DNA of 64,000 nucleotides from Lingula anatina (Eukaryota > Brachiopoda > Lingulata > Lingulida > Lingulidae), in the NCBI RefSeq assembly GCF_001039355.2, contig NW_019775511.1, forward strand, positions 186,484 to 250,483, written 5' to 3'. Of the stretch, positions 26,001-38,890 are shown piece by piece. The translations under genes and the position numbers were made by a program. Position 1 is the stretch's first letter. Each line of letters opens with the position of its first letter. The notes beneath the pieces are model-generated. The model was not told where the DNA came from, did no database searches, and worked only from the letters and a program-made list of their open reading frames with translations.

Positions 26001-26195
26001 GTTGTGGATGAGTGAATTTAAGAATATATAGTTTTTACTGGTTTGTTTATTTAGACTAACGGAGCGAAGCTCTGTGTTTTGGATGCTTTTGAAACACCAT
26101 TTTCACCGACGTGGATGAGTGAATTTATGAATCTATAGTTTTTACTGGTTTGTTTATTTAGAGTAAGGGACCAAAGCACTGGGTCTTGGATGTGC
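26001..26195. repeat. Two-copy tandem duplication, about 108 bp unit
   Basis: Unit includes gtggatgagtgaattta, tatagtttttactggtttg and tttatttaga; repeated once with about 10-15% divergence. Confidence 0.85.
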
Positions 26196-26354
26196 CAGGT
26201 ATGGGTTTTTCTGGGTCAGATAAGTAGAGGTCAAGCGCAGGTGAAATTAGGTGAAGTGCAATAACAGGTTCTAGTTTCGTGTTATACACACCCGAGTTAA
26301 CTCCGTCACGTTACGCTTATTCATGTCAACTTTCTTTCTTTCTTTCTTTGAACA

Positions 26355-26812
26355 GAACAAAGATGGCGGGTCGTTGTAAGGACACCGATCAAGTGTGACA
26401 ATGGTGCTTTTTGAATGACCGGCTGGGGACACGCCGTTACTCGAGGACAGACGAGGACAGGGACGCTAGGATGCCCACGAAGAGCTTGGAGACAGAGAGC
26501 GTGCCGAAGTCGCACCTTCGACTGTCGTTTGATTATCTCAAACATGTCGTCTGCCGAATGCACTGGACTTGGCGTCCCCGCCGGAAACTGTGTGGTGTAT
26601 TTGGATTGATCGGTTGTTCCTTTCGCATCTGTCGTCTGCCACGTCCAAAATGGCGTCTGTTTTCGAAACAACTGAAGCCTTTCAATTTTTGAATGCTGCA
26701 GAGAGCATCTGCCACAATAAGACGGACACTTTCCTGGACGAGTATATAGGCCTGTCATGAAGCAGGAGACAGCAACAGAGACACCTGGAGATTTTTTGGT
26801 TTACAAAATTAG
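26355..26812 (+). promoter_or_regulatory. Possible promoter / 5' exon with YY1-type motif
   Basis: This is a locally GC- and CpG-richer patch. It contains CAAAGATGGCGGGTC at about 26358, which matches the YY1 core AAGATGGCGG, a motif that sits at transcription starts in animals. A second ATGGCG context is at 26647. Short ATG-initiated frames follow, the longest beginning at 26650 (about 36 codons, starting MASVFETTEAFQFLNAAES). A donor-like AG|GTAAGAA lies at 26812-26819. This could be a 5' untranslated or first coding exon of a plus-strand gene whose later exons I cannot identify. All open frames here are short and lack recognisable domains. Confidence 0.3.
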
Positions 26813-26975
26813 GTAAGAAATATAAACATAGCCCATTTTCACGGTTCACGATGCACCTGTTGTTATGTTTTTATTGCTTTAGGTAAATATGGCCTTAGAG
26901 GCCTGACATATTAAGCCTGTGAGTTGTACTTTGGCATAATGTAGTCTTATTTAATTTCTATGTAAAGCAACTTAA

Positions 26976-27195
<220 letters not shown>

Positions 27196-30138
27196 AAAAG
27201 TGGAACACATTAACTATGACAAATGTTTATTTAGGACGTTTCTTCAGGTCAAAGCTCACTTTCCTCGACCATCTACATGTATTACTTTATCACAAATTCC
27301 TATTTCTTCTTCCCTTATTGTTCCCTTAATTTTCTCTCATTCACTAAAGAGGTAAACAGATAGGCTATTTTTTTTATTTTAGAAATCTTTGTAAATAGCT
27401 TAGGGGTATTGTTAATTTAATTTTGTCTCATTCACTGAAAAGGGAAAAAGATATTGTATTTTTATGTCAGTTAGGTGTTGGGATTTTCTTTCTTTCCTTT
27501 TTCTTTTTACGCAGTAATTATTTTAGATATAAACTTGAGAGCATTTTAAGAGGACATGCCTATGCAAAAGCAAAATGTAAATGACATTAGAATTCAAAAG
27601 TAATATTTTCAAAACATAAAGAGACATGAATTTAGGTGGTTCTGAAACAATTTATTTCCCTCTTAGAGAATTATCAATCCCAACAATTTCATCAACCTAT
27701 TTCAGATCCCTTGTCCTCAAGCAAAAGAACAAGCAAATCCCACCAACAAAGAAAACAGCAACAATTAAAAAAGGCCTCTAAATTTCACTTCTCATAATTT
27801 AACCCAATTCTGCACTTATTGTTAATATCCACACAATCAATGAACGGAAACTTAACCATGTTAAGTGTACAGGAAAATGTCAAATAAACAGTTCAATGTA
27901 AACGGGCTTAAAAGATCATCAGAAACAAGATGTTATGGTTAAGATCGAGTCCAATGCCCGGACACGCCCGGTCAGCGCGGGTCACGTGACATCGTGAAGT
28001 GACCTGAGAGAACACGTCCACAGCTTAACGCCCCATAAAGTGCATTGGAAATTTATAAAGCAAAACGTAATAATAACGATGACATTTTTTACTTGAAACT
28101 TTGGCTTTTTTCTCTTTAGCACCAAGGTTGACCGTTCAAGAACCTTAAAAGCCGTTTTTAACCGTCTAATTTTACCGCCAAGACCGAATTTATCATTTTC
28201 TATCTCCATGTCGAAAGAGACTCAAGAACAAAATATTAAAATCCAAAAGCGGGTTTATAATGGGTCGTAATTTAGTGAACAGATTTTGGATATGACATAT
28301 CTTGATGGTTAAAGAATATATTATTGAAATGTCAAGGTAAATTACATTTGCTACATAAAGGTCAAACGGCCACCGTGCGTTGGTCAATATGGAGAGAACT
28401 GACCCAGCAAAACATCGAACAAGCCTAACTTGCAAACCGCAAATCTGCACGAGGCCTAAGGTAAAAGCTAATTGTCCAGGTTACCTATACAGCAGTGGTA
28501 AATTATTCATGTCGAAATTTCGGTCATTTTAGCGGTTTATTATTTGTCTGTGATTTGGTCTTTTTAGTAGACTTTAAAAGGACGCCATTTAGACTTTACA
28601 GGGTTACCTGGTAGATTTACCGGTGCAGTAGTAGCACTGGACCATTAATATTGAGAGTGCGTTAAATCCGTTCACATGAAAAAGATGTTTAAAACGCCTG
28701 ACACAATTACTGCACCTTTAAAAATTAATCAATTTTTGGAGGAAAACTTTATCAGTGGTAGAGGGTCAATTTACTTTGCATTTGCCTTTTTTTAATTTTA
28801 CCAAAGCAATTCTTCATTATTTTGACTATAATAAGACCACTGAAGTTGCTTTAAAAATTCTCTTTTTTTTTTCAATTTAACCTCTAAGCTAAAATCCTCA
28901 GAAAGAAACTCAAAAATGCACAACCAGACCACTCCCAGTGCTTCGATCGGTGTTTTTTAAAGCAAATAACCACCAATAATTCCCAATTGAAATTATAGAT
29001 GATTTTGGATTAGGCACTACCCGCCTGCTTGAGGCTATCTTTCTCACATTCTCATCAACCATCCATCCATTAAATTGTGAATAAAAACCATGACTGACGT
29101 CAGTGCACTGAACACGCTTCATTTGATGGGTTCTTAGAAAAGGCTATATGCAAATACGCTTCAGTGGGTCGTTCCTGATTTTCGAGCTAAATTCAACTGC
29201 CCTTGAAGCTATACAACCGGTTTTCTAGACCAGGAAGAAAAAGCTCCCAGGGTCGTGAAATTTGTTGGAAGGGTGGGGTGCAAGAATGAAATATACAATT
29301 TCTCGCTTTGCTTCGAAAATATGAAATAATAGACTATGACTTTTTAGTGCAACAGAGGACAAGGATTAAGAAATTAATTGGACGCGCACTTGGATTGAAT
29401 GTGCACTGTGTCAGCTTTGGCAGCACAGACTGTAGTAACGCAATCTCTCCCAACCGTGCCCTGCGCAACTATCGCATTCAGTATCTTGCATTTTATGGCC
29501 ACTCCTTTCGCGTATTTGGCATTCTTAGAAACAGGTGTGCAAACGAAACTAAATGGTTCTCAAAACTCATTGTTAACTGGAGTAAATTTTATTTTGATTA
29601 AAGATGAAGATTAAGAGTTTGCAAATAGGCGCATTGACGCATTGCAATTTACAAAATATTAGCAGTTTTTTTATTGCTTGCCTCTCAAGTCCTCTCAAGT
29701 TGAAAACAGCAGAAATAGTAACTAGAATAAAACAGAGATTATTACGCAATTTGCACTGAAAGTCAATAGGATTAAAAGAAATAAATATTGAATTTATAAG
29801 ATTGTTGCCTATTATGAAGTTTTTAAATTGACACAATTCAAAAAAAATGAGCCCGCATTTGCTTTATTAAAACATGATTAAAGTCTTTTTAACACTTGAA
29901 AATGGCAAGAAGTATTAAAATAGAGAAGTTTTAAAATAAGAACAAAAGACATTATTTGGAAAAACATTTTCCCGCTTCCGACCCTTGAAGAAAATAAAAA
30001 CTGTATGAGAAACAAGTAATAAAACAGTTGTATAATGAACAACAGGGAAATTATATCTGTGCTGTCCTCATAAAAATTATTGGTTTGCCACAACACCTGA
30101 AAATACCTGTTATATACAGTGTATATCTATAAACATGC

Positions 30139-30170
<32 letters not shown>

Positions 30171-30240
30171 NNNNNNNNNNNNNNNNNNNNNNNNNNNNNN
30201 NNNNNNNNNNNNNNNNNNNNNNNNNNNNNNNNNNNNNNNN
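30171..30240. other. Assembly gap (70 N)
   Basis: Seventy consecutive N following a poly-T run; the base triplet gct occurs on both sides. Confidence 1.
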
Positions 30241-32247
30241 GCTAAATCAGGGGAAACTTTTGTAACAGTATTTATAGTGCACTTATTCAGCTATTTCATC
30301 ATTCTGTTAAAACTGAACAAGCGTTTCAGATTATAACAGCTTTTTAACCCCTTGGCCGAGATGCGACCTTTCCAGGTCTAGCCCTTGCCGTGCGGGATGG
30401 TTGACCTTTGACCTTTGACACAGTGGCTTTGTAGGTCATTCACCTGAAACGGAGGTGTCATGTTCTCATCTGGGCCTGCCCGCTGGCATTAGGTTTAACA
30501 ATAGCATGGAGTATCAGCTTTATATAAATCTGTTTACGACAATTGGGCTATTTGTCTAGTGTGTTGGATATATATAGTTGTACTCACAATGTATATGCAC
30601 TTATAGTATATATGCTTCGGGTTGTTATATATTGTGTATAAATAGGGAATCCCTCCGCACATGTATAGGATATGAAAGGATTTTTTAAAGTTAAGCCATA
30701 TTTATATATTTAATAGGATTTTTTGGTGGAAAAAATTTGTTATGTCTTAATTCCATATGGCTTCTATAATACTAGTGTGAGTATAGTTTAATGACATACA
30801 GTGCACTGTAATCATTCACTCTAACATGTGGGGATCCATGGTCGTAGCGGGGGTGGGGTGGGGTTGTTTATATGTGAGTGGGGTAGGGAATTTGAGGGGG
30901 GGGGGCTCCACCAGTGATATAAATTATTTCTACTGTAAAGAGACGGGAATTTGGATTATGAAAAAAATGTAAATGGACGATTTTACGTACGAAAAATACA
31001 GGAGGTAAATCGTTCAGCGTCTTTTTTATTGTTGCTGTGTATTCTTACTCCTGCATTTAATCACCTCTGGTAGAGCTAGACAATATTTCGTACTTAATTA
31101 ACTTGTTATAGTATTTGTTCTTTTTTGTGCTATATTTCATTCGTTATTATTAGCCCAAATATTAGTATTTTTGTCATTTTTACACCTAACCCTGTCCTTT
31201 GACTATCTGCAGTTGTGTCTATTGTTAACATTTTAACAATTTATTTCATTTCAGGGATTACTTACGTGTCACTTGTGTTGCCTTTTTTGTTTTTTGTTTT
31301 GTTTTTCGGGATTTTGCCTTTGTAGTAATGCTTCTGTGACAGTGACTGCTACCATATTTTTTTCTGTTGTGTTCACTTTGTACTGTCGACACTTAACTGC
31401 AGATTTTTTTTTTTTTCTGAGTTAGATTTTTCCTGTGACACTGCTACATTGACATTTTGACTCGACGGTGATGACAGATACGAGTGACAGAATGGAACGC
31501 AAGAGCTCCTTTTAAAAAACGCATCGTCTGGCTTTTTACTGTAGAGTGCTACATCTGTTAATTTTTCAAAATTCCGACTTCATCTTAATAATCATTTCAT
31601 TTATATTCATTTGAACTTTTGCTTGTATGACAAAGGTAACCAATTTGACGTCACTTACAAAATATTTTTTCCTTCTGGCGATCTCACATTTTCTATCTAA
31701 TTCAAATGAATTGACTTAACGATCTGTTGACTGACTTAATATTATTAATTTATTACAGCTTTCTTAATCTATGTTTTGGAAACATCATGCGTTGTTTCTT
31801 TCAGCCGTGTCGTCTGCTCTCTTGGCAAACTTTCGACTGACACAATATCGTGGATTTCTTATAATTTTCTCAATATATTTATGAAAAAAGATTATCGTCT
31901 GCAACAAGCACGTCTGCAATGCTACTAAACCTGTGTCGTACATGTATTCGTCTTTAACGTAAACCGTACACAAGCTGGTGTAACTTAACTGATTTTTGCA
32001 CTTTTTTCACGAGTTTTTCTGCACACACATAACTTTACTAAAGGAAAATAACCTCAGCACAAGTCACTTAACACATTTAAAACAAAACATTTTTGCAACT
32101 CGGGCAACTTCTCAGTTGACAGCTAAAATGATGGTGTTATTTTTGAATTGACGAAGAAACAAATGAAGAAGCCTCAGAAGTTGAGCACTCCGCATTTGAG
32201 TTAGTTATTTTTAACTTCTTCCAGTGCAATAACAGTGAAATAATAGG

Positions 32248-32301
<54 letters not shown>

Positions 32302-33700
32302 GAGTAATTTTAAATACTACAGATGACTTTAAATGTTATACCAAAATTTCTTCACGATGCGAACTCCAAGAGCGACAATGTATGGGTCATTAAGAACAGT
32401 TCGTAATCATGAAAGTTTGAAATCACATGACATGGAATTTTGTGCGTACGTGTAGGCCTGTCATAAGAGTGTTCAGCGTTGCTATTTCTTTTTTCTTCTT
32501 TTTCCTGCTCTAAGCCGATACGGTATCATGCCCCCATGACGTCAAAGCGTCAGTTCACTCCCGTATGATTTAAGTGCCGCTGTTTTGTTAACATTATAAT
32601 CTTTCTTTTTTACTACCTAAAAGAGTGAACCTGCTGTGCGTTTTCAATTCTTTGGGCAAATTTCTCGCTTAATATGATTGTGTACGTTAAAGCCCTGTTA
32701 ACATGGATTTAAAAACCACAAGAAAAAATTGATTCAAGGCTTTATGTAAGCGTCACAGAAGGTGGTGTAACTTATATCCCATACGCACTGATGTGGCTCA
32801 TTGCGCCTCGATAAATATCATTTTATTATACAACAACAAAAAATGTTCTTTATGAAAATATTACATGCAATTCGCAGAAATCGAAACTGGCGTAAAATTA
32901 ATACTATTAAAAGTATGTAAATGTACGCTATATATCGACGTAAATTCTTCTTAAAATGAGACATCAGTTGAGCAGTATATTTAAGTATAACTGACAAATT
33001 ATATATTGTTTTTAAGATGGGTGGTAACTTGGGTGCATTTTGCTGGGCCTTACGCAGCGTTGCGTAAAAATTGCGCTTATGCAACTAGGCGGGGCACGCT
33101 GATCTTACCACCACGTGACCTCAGTCGATTTCAAATTGTCACTCTTGACCGATATAATACGAACGCAGTGTTTATAGTATGGCAAGTTTTGTTTAACCTC
33201 AGCTACATAATACGTTATAATTAAAAGCCCGCGGAAACGTAAGGTAACGGAAATGTTAAAGATTAAGTCTAACGCAATTGGTAATAAAAACAACGTTGTA
33301 AAAACCGTTATTTAAGAATACATCACCGAATAAAAAGTGGCTCGAATTTCACAACTGAAAATTACAAAGAAAGTTATTGATATTTTACTTCTCCTTTGTT
33401 CTTATACGCAATATTCGGCAGGAGGCAGGGAAGGCAAAGACTTTACATTCGCACACCGCAAAATCGTTTTATTTTCTTTCTAAACCCAAATCCAAAGAAT
33501 TCCTTTGAATAAACTTTTCAAAGAACAGGTCAGGCATCTAATGTGGTCTTTTCAAATCCACAGGCGTCTCGAAAGACCCCTCACACCTTAAAAAACAAAG
33601 TCTGTCAACTCACCGGCCATAGTGAAACGCGTTTATATTATTTAAACCGTCCTATAGCCACAGCACTTGCCTATAAGGCAAAGCAAATTGATGTTGTTGT
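30241..33700. other. Intergenic, no gene recognised
   Basis: AT-rich sequence with G-runs near 30850-30905 and a (TA)n microsatellite at 32252-32300. A short block at 33005-33110 resembles 24060-24170 in reverse. No gene evidence. Confidence 0.5.
32252..32300. repeat. (TA)n microsatellite
   Basis: About 24 uninterrupted TA dinucleotides. Confidence 0.95.
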
Positions 33701-33751
33701 AAGCTCGTGATACGTGAACTCCGTCTATTGTTACGCCCGTCTGCGCCGCAC

Positions 33752-33763
33752 TGCGCATGCGCC
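33752..33763. promoter_or_regulatory. NRF-1-type palindromic site in a CpG-rich stretch
   Basis: TGCGCATGCGCC matches the NRF-1 consensus (YGCGCAYGCGCR) at 11 of 12 positions; the last base is C rather than A or G. NRF-1 usually binds close to transcription starts of housekeeping genes. It stands at the left edge of a stretch (33700-34700) with much higher CpG content than its surroundings, suggesting an unmethylated promoter region. I cannot tell which transcript it would drive. Confidence 0.45.
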
Positions 33764-34639
33764 AGGTATGAATGCAGTTTTTCTGGTACAACAATCTTGA
33801 ATTGTCGCCACTGTTTATGCGGCCTCAAATATTGAAAGGGCCTTCACAAAACCTTTAGCGTGGTACGAGGGGAGAGCTAACTCGAGGTCGCAGTCTACAA
33901 GTGGGACGGTGTTGGGTCTGCACGGCTTCTGCGTTTCTCGTCGAAAAATCGCCGTGCCGTTCTTGGGGACGTTCCCTGTAAAATCGCCTGCGTCTACGTA
34001 CGTGAGTCGGGTTAAAAGCGGTGTCACGGGACGAAGCTCGTGCGGAGCGTAGGTGAGGGAAAATAAGAGGTCGGCAAATAATACAGAACGCGTGTAAGTT
34101 GATCCTAGCTCGCCTTGATTCTATAGCAAGATGTGAGCGACCTTCACTTAAACGGGAGTCTTTAGGGGCACGGTCCGTGCGCTGGGTTTGTCCTTCGATA
34201 TTAGGCAACGTCGACTATTACGCCAAGGTGTGGTTTTTGTGGATCTAGTGACGTGATAGTAACTTTTGTGATGACGGAGTTCAAGCGCTCACCTAAGACT
34301 GAAAATGGAGGGGCGAACCTGGCTGAACTCTGGGAAGGATTAAATCCCCGAGGCGTTCAATGGATTCTATTAAGGCGTGGTGCCAAACGTGCAGTAATCC
34401 CAGCACGCGTGTACCTGAAAACTGGAGGCTGACAGGTTGAGGAATTTTCTTAAATCGATACTGTAATAGACCTGACGCAATGTTGCGTAAGACGGTAATT
34501 ACGGGTCCTAATTTGGCGGGAACGAGGCCTACTCGGACCAGGAAGCAAGTTCGTTGCGCCTTTACCACATTGAAAACGTGTAAACTAAACCAATAATGGC
34601 GCTTCACCTGAATGCGACACGGGGCGGATTTTTTGCTTA

Positions 34640-34805
34640 CGTCATCTTACATTGTTTCTGAAATTGCGCGCGCTAAAGAAAATCACGTTCGAACATTTTG
34701 GCGATTTTACGCCAATTATGTTAAACTTTCATTAAAAAAACGACTATGAGTGGATTTTAGCTCACGTCATCTTCCAGTTTCAGTCAAATTTGCGCGAAAA
34801 AATCA
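34640..34805. repeat. Imperfect two-copy tandem repeat, about 110 bp
   Basis: Two copies of a pattern: cggattttttgcttacgtca, tctta.., tttctgaaattgcgcgcg.., aaatcac; then tggattttagctcacgtcat, cttcca.., tttgcgcgaaaaaatcac. Each copy holds an ACGTCA half-CRE-like motif and a TTGCGCG motif. Confidence 0.6.
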
Positions 34806-34819
34806 CAGCAACAGAGCAT

Positions 34820-35182
34820 GCAGACGATAATTGAATATTTTGCAGACGATAGTTTATTTCACCCTACCAGGGATGATTGTGCGTCTAGTCCATGTAGCTG
34901 TGACATCATGACTAGATCCACACTCATCCCTGTTGGGGAACGCCAAGAGCAGACGACAACTGAAAAACTAGCAGACGACACTGAAAGTTCAACGACAATT
35001 GAAAAAAGCAGACGACACTGCTGTTCAGTGATGGCCTACTATGTAGATCTTTTTTTTTTTTTTCAGTTTGTAGGTTGCTACATTAGAAATTTAGGTTATT
35101 TAGGTTGGTCAAGCAGAGGGAATTACACACAGTATTTCAAGATTTTAAAAGCAGACGATAACATAATAACAAAAGCAGACGA
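34820..35182. repeat. Seven interspersed GCAGACGA motifs
   Basis: GCAGACGA occurs at 34820, 34842, 34949, 34971, 35008, 35151 and 35175, usually followed by C or T then AA. Two pairs are exactly 22 bp apart and one is 24 bp apart. The motifs fall in different reading frames of the overlapping 148-codon open frame (34818-35264), so protein repeats do not explain them. Confidence 0.85.
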
Positions 35183-35264
35183 TCAAATCGATGCCATATT
35201 CAAAGCATGCCATGGCTCTTTTCATACGTCCCGCAGACTTAGGGGAAATCAAGCGAGAGATTGA

Positions 35265-36223
35265 GTTGAAATATTCTCTGTGAAGGTTCTCGACAAATAT
35301 GACTCTAGCTGGCTGCTCAATAATAAAATGTCACCAAAGGAAGTTGAACTTTAGGGACCAAACCTTTTCTTTATTAGGCATGTCTCTTGACACTTATGTG
35401 AGATTATCCGTGCGGTTCTCTTCTCTCAGTTATGACTTGTTGAAACTGCTTGTTGCAGTTGAGGGGTTATTGTTAGCATGTAGATATTTGGCGTAGTGCT
35501 CCTTTTATAGGGGTGCATTTAAGTGTAGAAAGTCTTAGAGTATAGTTTTTCCGTATATGATTTAGAAAAGTTTGTGTCAGTTTGCTGAGGCTTCGGAAAT
35601 GGACCGTGGACTTTTTTTTTATCTCCTCTTTTATGTCAGAGAACTCTTTATTTAGAGGGATATTAAGCTAAGCATTCTTGTCTCACATGAAAATTGAGCA
35701 ACTGTAAGGATACGGTCGTGTCTCCTTCTTGACTCAGAGAACAAATCTTTTGACGTGCCGTTTTCACATAATTACACATATTATTTTTTCATATGACAAT
35801 AAGTCGACAGGTAAAAAAAAAAATAGGCCATTATTTGACACAAAAAGAAAAAAAAACATTTCTTTAACCACACAACGCACTGAGCGTGTTGGAGGAATGC
35901 ATTCCAAGATAAAGTAACAATATAGATAGCACAAAGACAGGGTTTTATATCCTGGCGTTCTTTTGATATGAAATGGCCGAATTCGATCCGATGTAGGGAT
36001 TGTCTGTTGTGTTACATGTCTGACAAGGACAACGGGATGGTTTTATATTGCTCGTGATCATATAGAGCCATTGAGAGGTCAGATCAACCACTATAGACCA
36101 TGTAGCAAAGGTGAAAATCGTTTGGCTATGTGTGTAGTAGTTTAATTGGAGGGGATAGGTCTGTGAGGTTTGTGCACTTGTTGCAGCACAGGTGTAATTC
36201 ATGCTAACAAGGAGGAGGGGAAA

Positions 36224-36262
<39 letters not shown>

Positions 36263-38323
36263 GGAAAGAGAGAGAGAGAAAGAGAGAAAGAGGTAGTGTG
36301 AGAGATGGGAAAAGAAAGGGAAGAGAGAGAGAGAGAGGTAAAACTGATAGAAGACATTGGATGGAATAAGGGAGACAAAGTCGCCTAGACGTTGAAAAGC
36401 TCAATTTTGAATGGCGCAGAAAAACTATTTAAAAGAGAGAGAAATATAGATGGAGAAGAGAAAGTGTGAATAAGAAAAAGGCGGGAATTTAAAGTCTCAG
36501 TAAAATAGGACTCCCACTCCTAGTCAAAGTTACTCAGTACAGCCCCGCCTCGATTTTTTTTCACACTGGGTCACAAATTACTTTCCATATTGAAGAGGGA
36601 ATGCCAATAATTCTTCAATGCGTTTTTGTGGACACAGGCAGAGCCGGCGTTGTGATACGAAAACACCATAGTCAATGAAAAGATTGAGTCCTCCAAAGGT
36701 TGACCGAACAAACTAAAAAACCACATTGATTCGTTCACAACATAGAGTAGTGCCAGCTCCAAGGCGGGATGTTTGTTGAGGGGGGAATCGATGGGAGAGG
36801 TGCTTTAAAGCGTGCGCTAGGCACCATAAAACGTGTCAGGAAGGGACGCCAGCACTGTTATCGGCGTTGCATGCGTTTTAAAAAGTTGGGGTGATGTTGG
36901 GAGATAGAGGGTTTGGTTGTGTTTGTGAAAAAATTGATTTTGCTGGAAAATGATGGTTTGGCTGGCGGGAATTTCTGTTAAAGTCAGAAAGCAGTTGAAT
37001 TCGATTGCCTTGTATGATAAGGAGCAGATTTAAAAAGTTACATTCCAAAGGGGGATAAAACTTGTGAAGTTGTTAGAATAAAAAACATGCGAAATGTTTC
37101 CTTTAGTAGCATGTTTGTCAGAAATAGCGAATACTCATTTCGATTTGAAAGAAATAGCCAGCAGCACTCCACAGTAGAGACATGCTTATGATAGGACAAT
37201 TTTGTTTGCATGAAAGTGAATTATTCCACATTTTTAAAGTGGCGTGAGTGAAAAGGGGACCGCCTTTCCAGAGGACGTTGCGTAAAGAAAATTATTACGG
37301 CATATGCCTGCACGCGGGCAGAACAGATAACGCAGAACATTAGATTGTTCGATGTTTTCATAACCAACTCGTTTAAGTACCCGACTTCAAACGATTCTTT
37401 AAAATACACGAATAAAGTGACAGACTATTAAAATAAAAGCACTCAACCCTACACTTACCCTAAGGTTGACACTTCCCATTCTTATTTACACAATATTTTT
37501 GATCGACATATTATGGTGTATGGCTCATTGGTGAGATGGGAATCTGACATAGAAGGCAAATAAATAAATCTCCATTTAATGGCAAAGCAACTGCTTTTCC
37601 ATCTGCTTTCTTGCCCCAAACAATGAAACAATGAAATCTTAGTCCCTTTCCCTGCAGTTATCTTCGATTGCTGCATACTCTTTAATTGACTTTTTCATTC
37701 ATTTTGCCATCAATTAGCATTTTCTTTCTATCTTTAATTCCAACACCGTCAGACTTCACTAGTATATGTTTTCAGTGACTTATGTCTCTATCAGACATAA
37801 GGTAAATACCACCTTAAATAATAATTATTTCTTTGACCTCAAATCTCGCTATGTCTTTATATTTTATTAAAACACCAGCAGAATTCTTTCATCAATCTCC
37901 CCTATTAACTACATATCCGATCTCAGACCAATTAAACCATCTCATATATCACCTCATCTTCAACGACACTAAATTTGCTCGGTCATGCCGACCAAAATTC
38001 CTCTCGACATATCCTCAACCCCGTATGTGCCGCATTTCCATTGCACCCCCCCAACAAACCGCCTTTCCAATTTTACGGTGTTGTGACGCCAGCATCCACG
38101 TTCCTGGCCTGTTGTTGATTTTGCACCTGCCCGCTGCGTGCATTGCGAGTCACCTGTTGGAATTTGTAAAGGATTGTTTCACGCCCCAGGTGAGCCTTTG
38201 TGTCCCCAGCGTCGGTTTATACAAATCTATTGTCGATACTCAGCCATAGCGACAGATCAGGTCAAATAAGGGTGCGGAGGGGGACCTAAGAGGGGGGGGG
38301 GGGGGGGGGGATTTTCAGGTTGG
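35265..38323. other. Intergenic, no gene recognised
   Basis: Contains a GA-rich microsatellite at 36227-36338. A stretch of 138 open codons at 37833-38249 includes a textbook donor (GCCCCAG|GTGAGC at 38188-38189), but no domain is recognisable and no start context or acceptor supports it. Confidence 0.45.
36227..36338. repeat. GA-rich microsatellite
   Basis: Interrupted (GA)n; Ser/Leu-rich frames on the minus strand are artefacts. Confidence 0.95.
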
Positions 38324-38513
38324 AGAATAAAGTAAGTTTTCTTCAGTCAACAGCTTAATATTGAATTAGTTTACCTCCAATATTTCGGTGTCTGACAGAG
38401 CATCTTCATGAGGGGATAAGGCAATCCAGGTGAATAGCCTCTATCTGCCAGAAATCGAAATACTGGACTATTTCAAAATTTAGCTGTTGATTGAAGAAAA
38501 ATTACTTTATTCT
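38324..38513. repeat. 190 bp foldback (near-palindromic) element
   Basis: The left arm begins agaataaagtaagttttctt and continues cagtcaacagctt. The right arm is its inverse (gctgttgattgaagaaaaat, tactttattct). Inner segments also pair (tccaatatttcggtgtctga against the inverse of tctgccagaaatcgaaatac), so nearly the whole unit can form one hairpin around a roughly 40 nt loop. It is flanked at some distance by direct repeats ttcaggttggag (38314 and 38546). A MITE or foldback element is the likely explanation. Confidence 0.8.
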
Positions 38514-38609
38514 TATTACGTAACACAGCTGATGAAATTCTTGACTTCAGGTTGGAGGATTTTAAGGTACAATATCGTTATGGTGGCTGTGACGTATTTT
38601 TATTTTTAT

Positions 38610-38890
38610 TTATTTTTTTTTTTTGGGGGGGGGGCAGGGGGTCCTGACCCCCCCCCCTTCGATTTCTAATTTAAAAACGCAAAAAAAAACGACTAGCTGA
38701 TTCAAAGTTCTAAACCGTACCATTTACCCTCCATTTACCCTCCAAAACAACAGTTTTTTTGGAGGGGGCGTGTTCGAGCGTGCCCCGAACCTGACGCCAA
38801 GGGAGTGAGGGTCGGCCTTGCAATCCGAAGCCCGTCAATCCCTTAAAATCACCCCCCCTTCAAAAATTCTGTATCCACCCCTGGGTGGTG
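38610..38890. repeat. Dispersed T/G-run repeat, copy 2
   Basis: Same block order as 9385-9600: T run, G run, gggggtcctgacccccc, cttcgatttctaa, gttctaaaccgtacc, cccccttcaaaaattctg. Confidence 0.7.

Noticed and set aside
26321-26758. 145-codon minus-strand frame opposite the YY1-type patch
   Set aside because: Overlaps several equally open frames on both strands in a CpG-rich patch and has no domain.
33815-34607. Three overlapping minus-strand open frames of 70-117 codons
   Set aside because: Expected by chance in a CpG-rich stretch with few stop codons; none has a domain or good start.
34818-35264. 148-codon frame with repeated ADD motifs
   Set aside because: The underlying GCAGACGA motifs occur in more than one frame, so the protein pattern is a by-product of a DNA repeat.
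37833-38249. 138-codon frame with a perfect donor at 38188
   Set aside because: No recognisable domain, no acceptor and no transcript support; a single donor motif is weak evidence.
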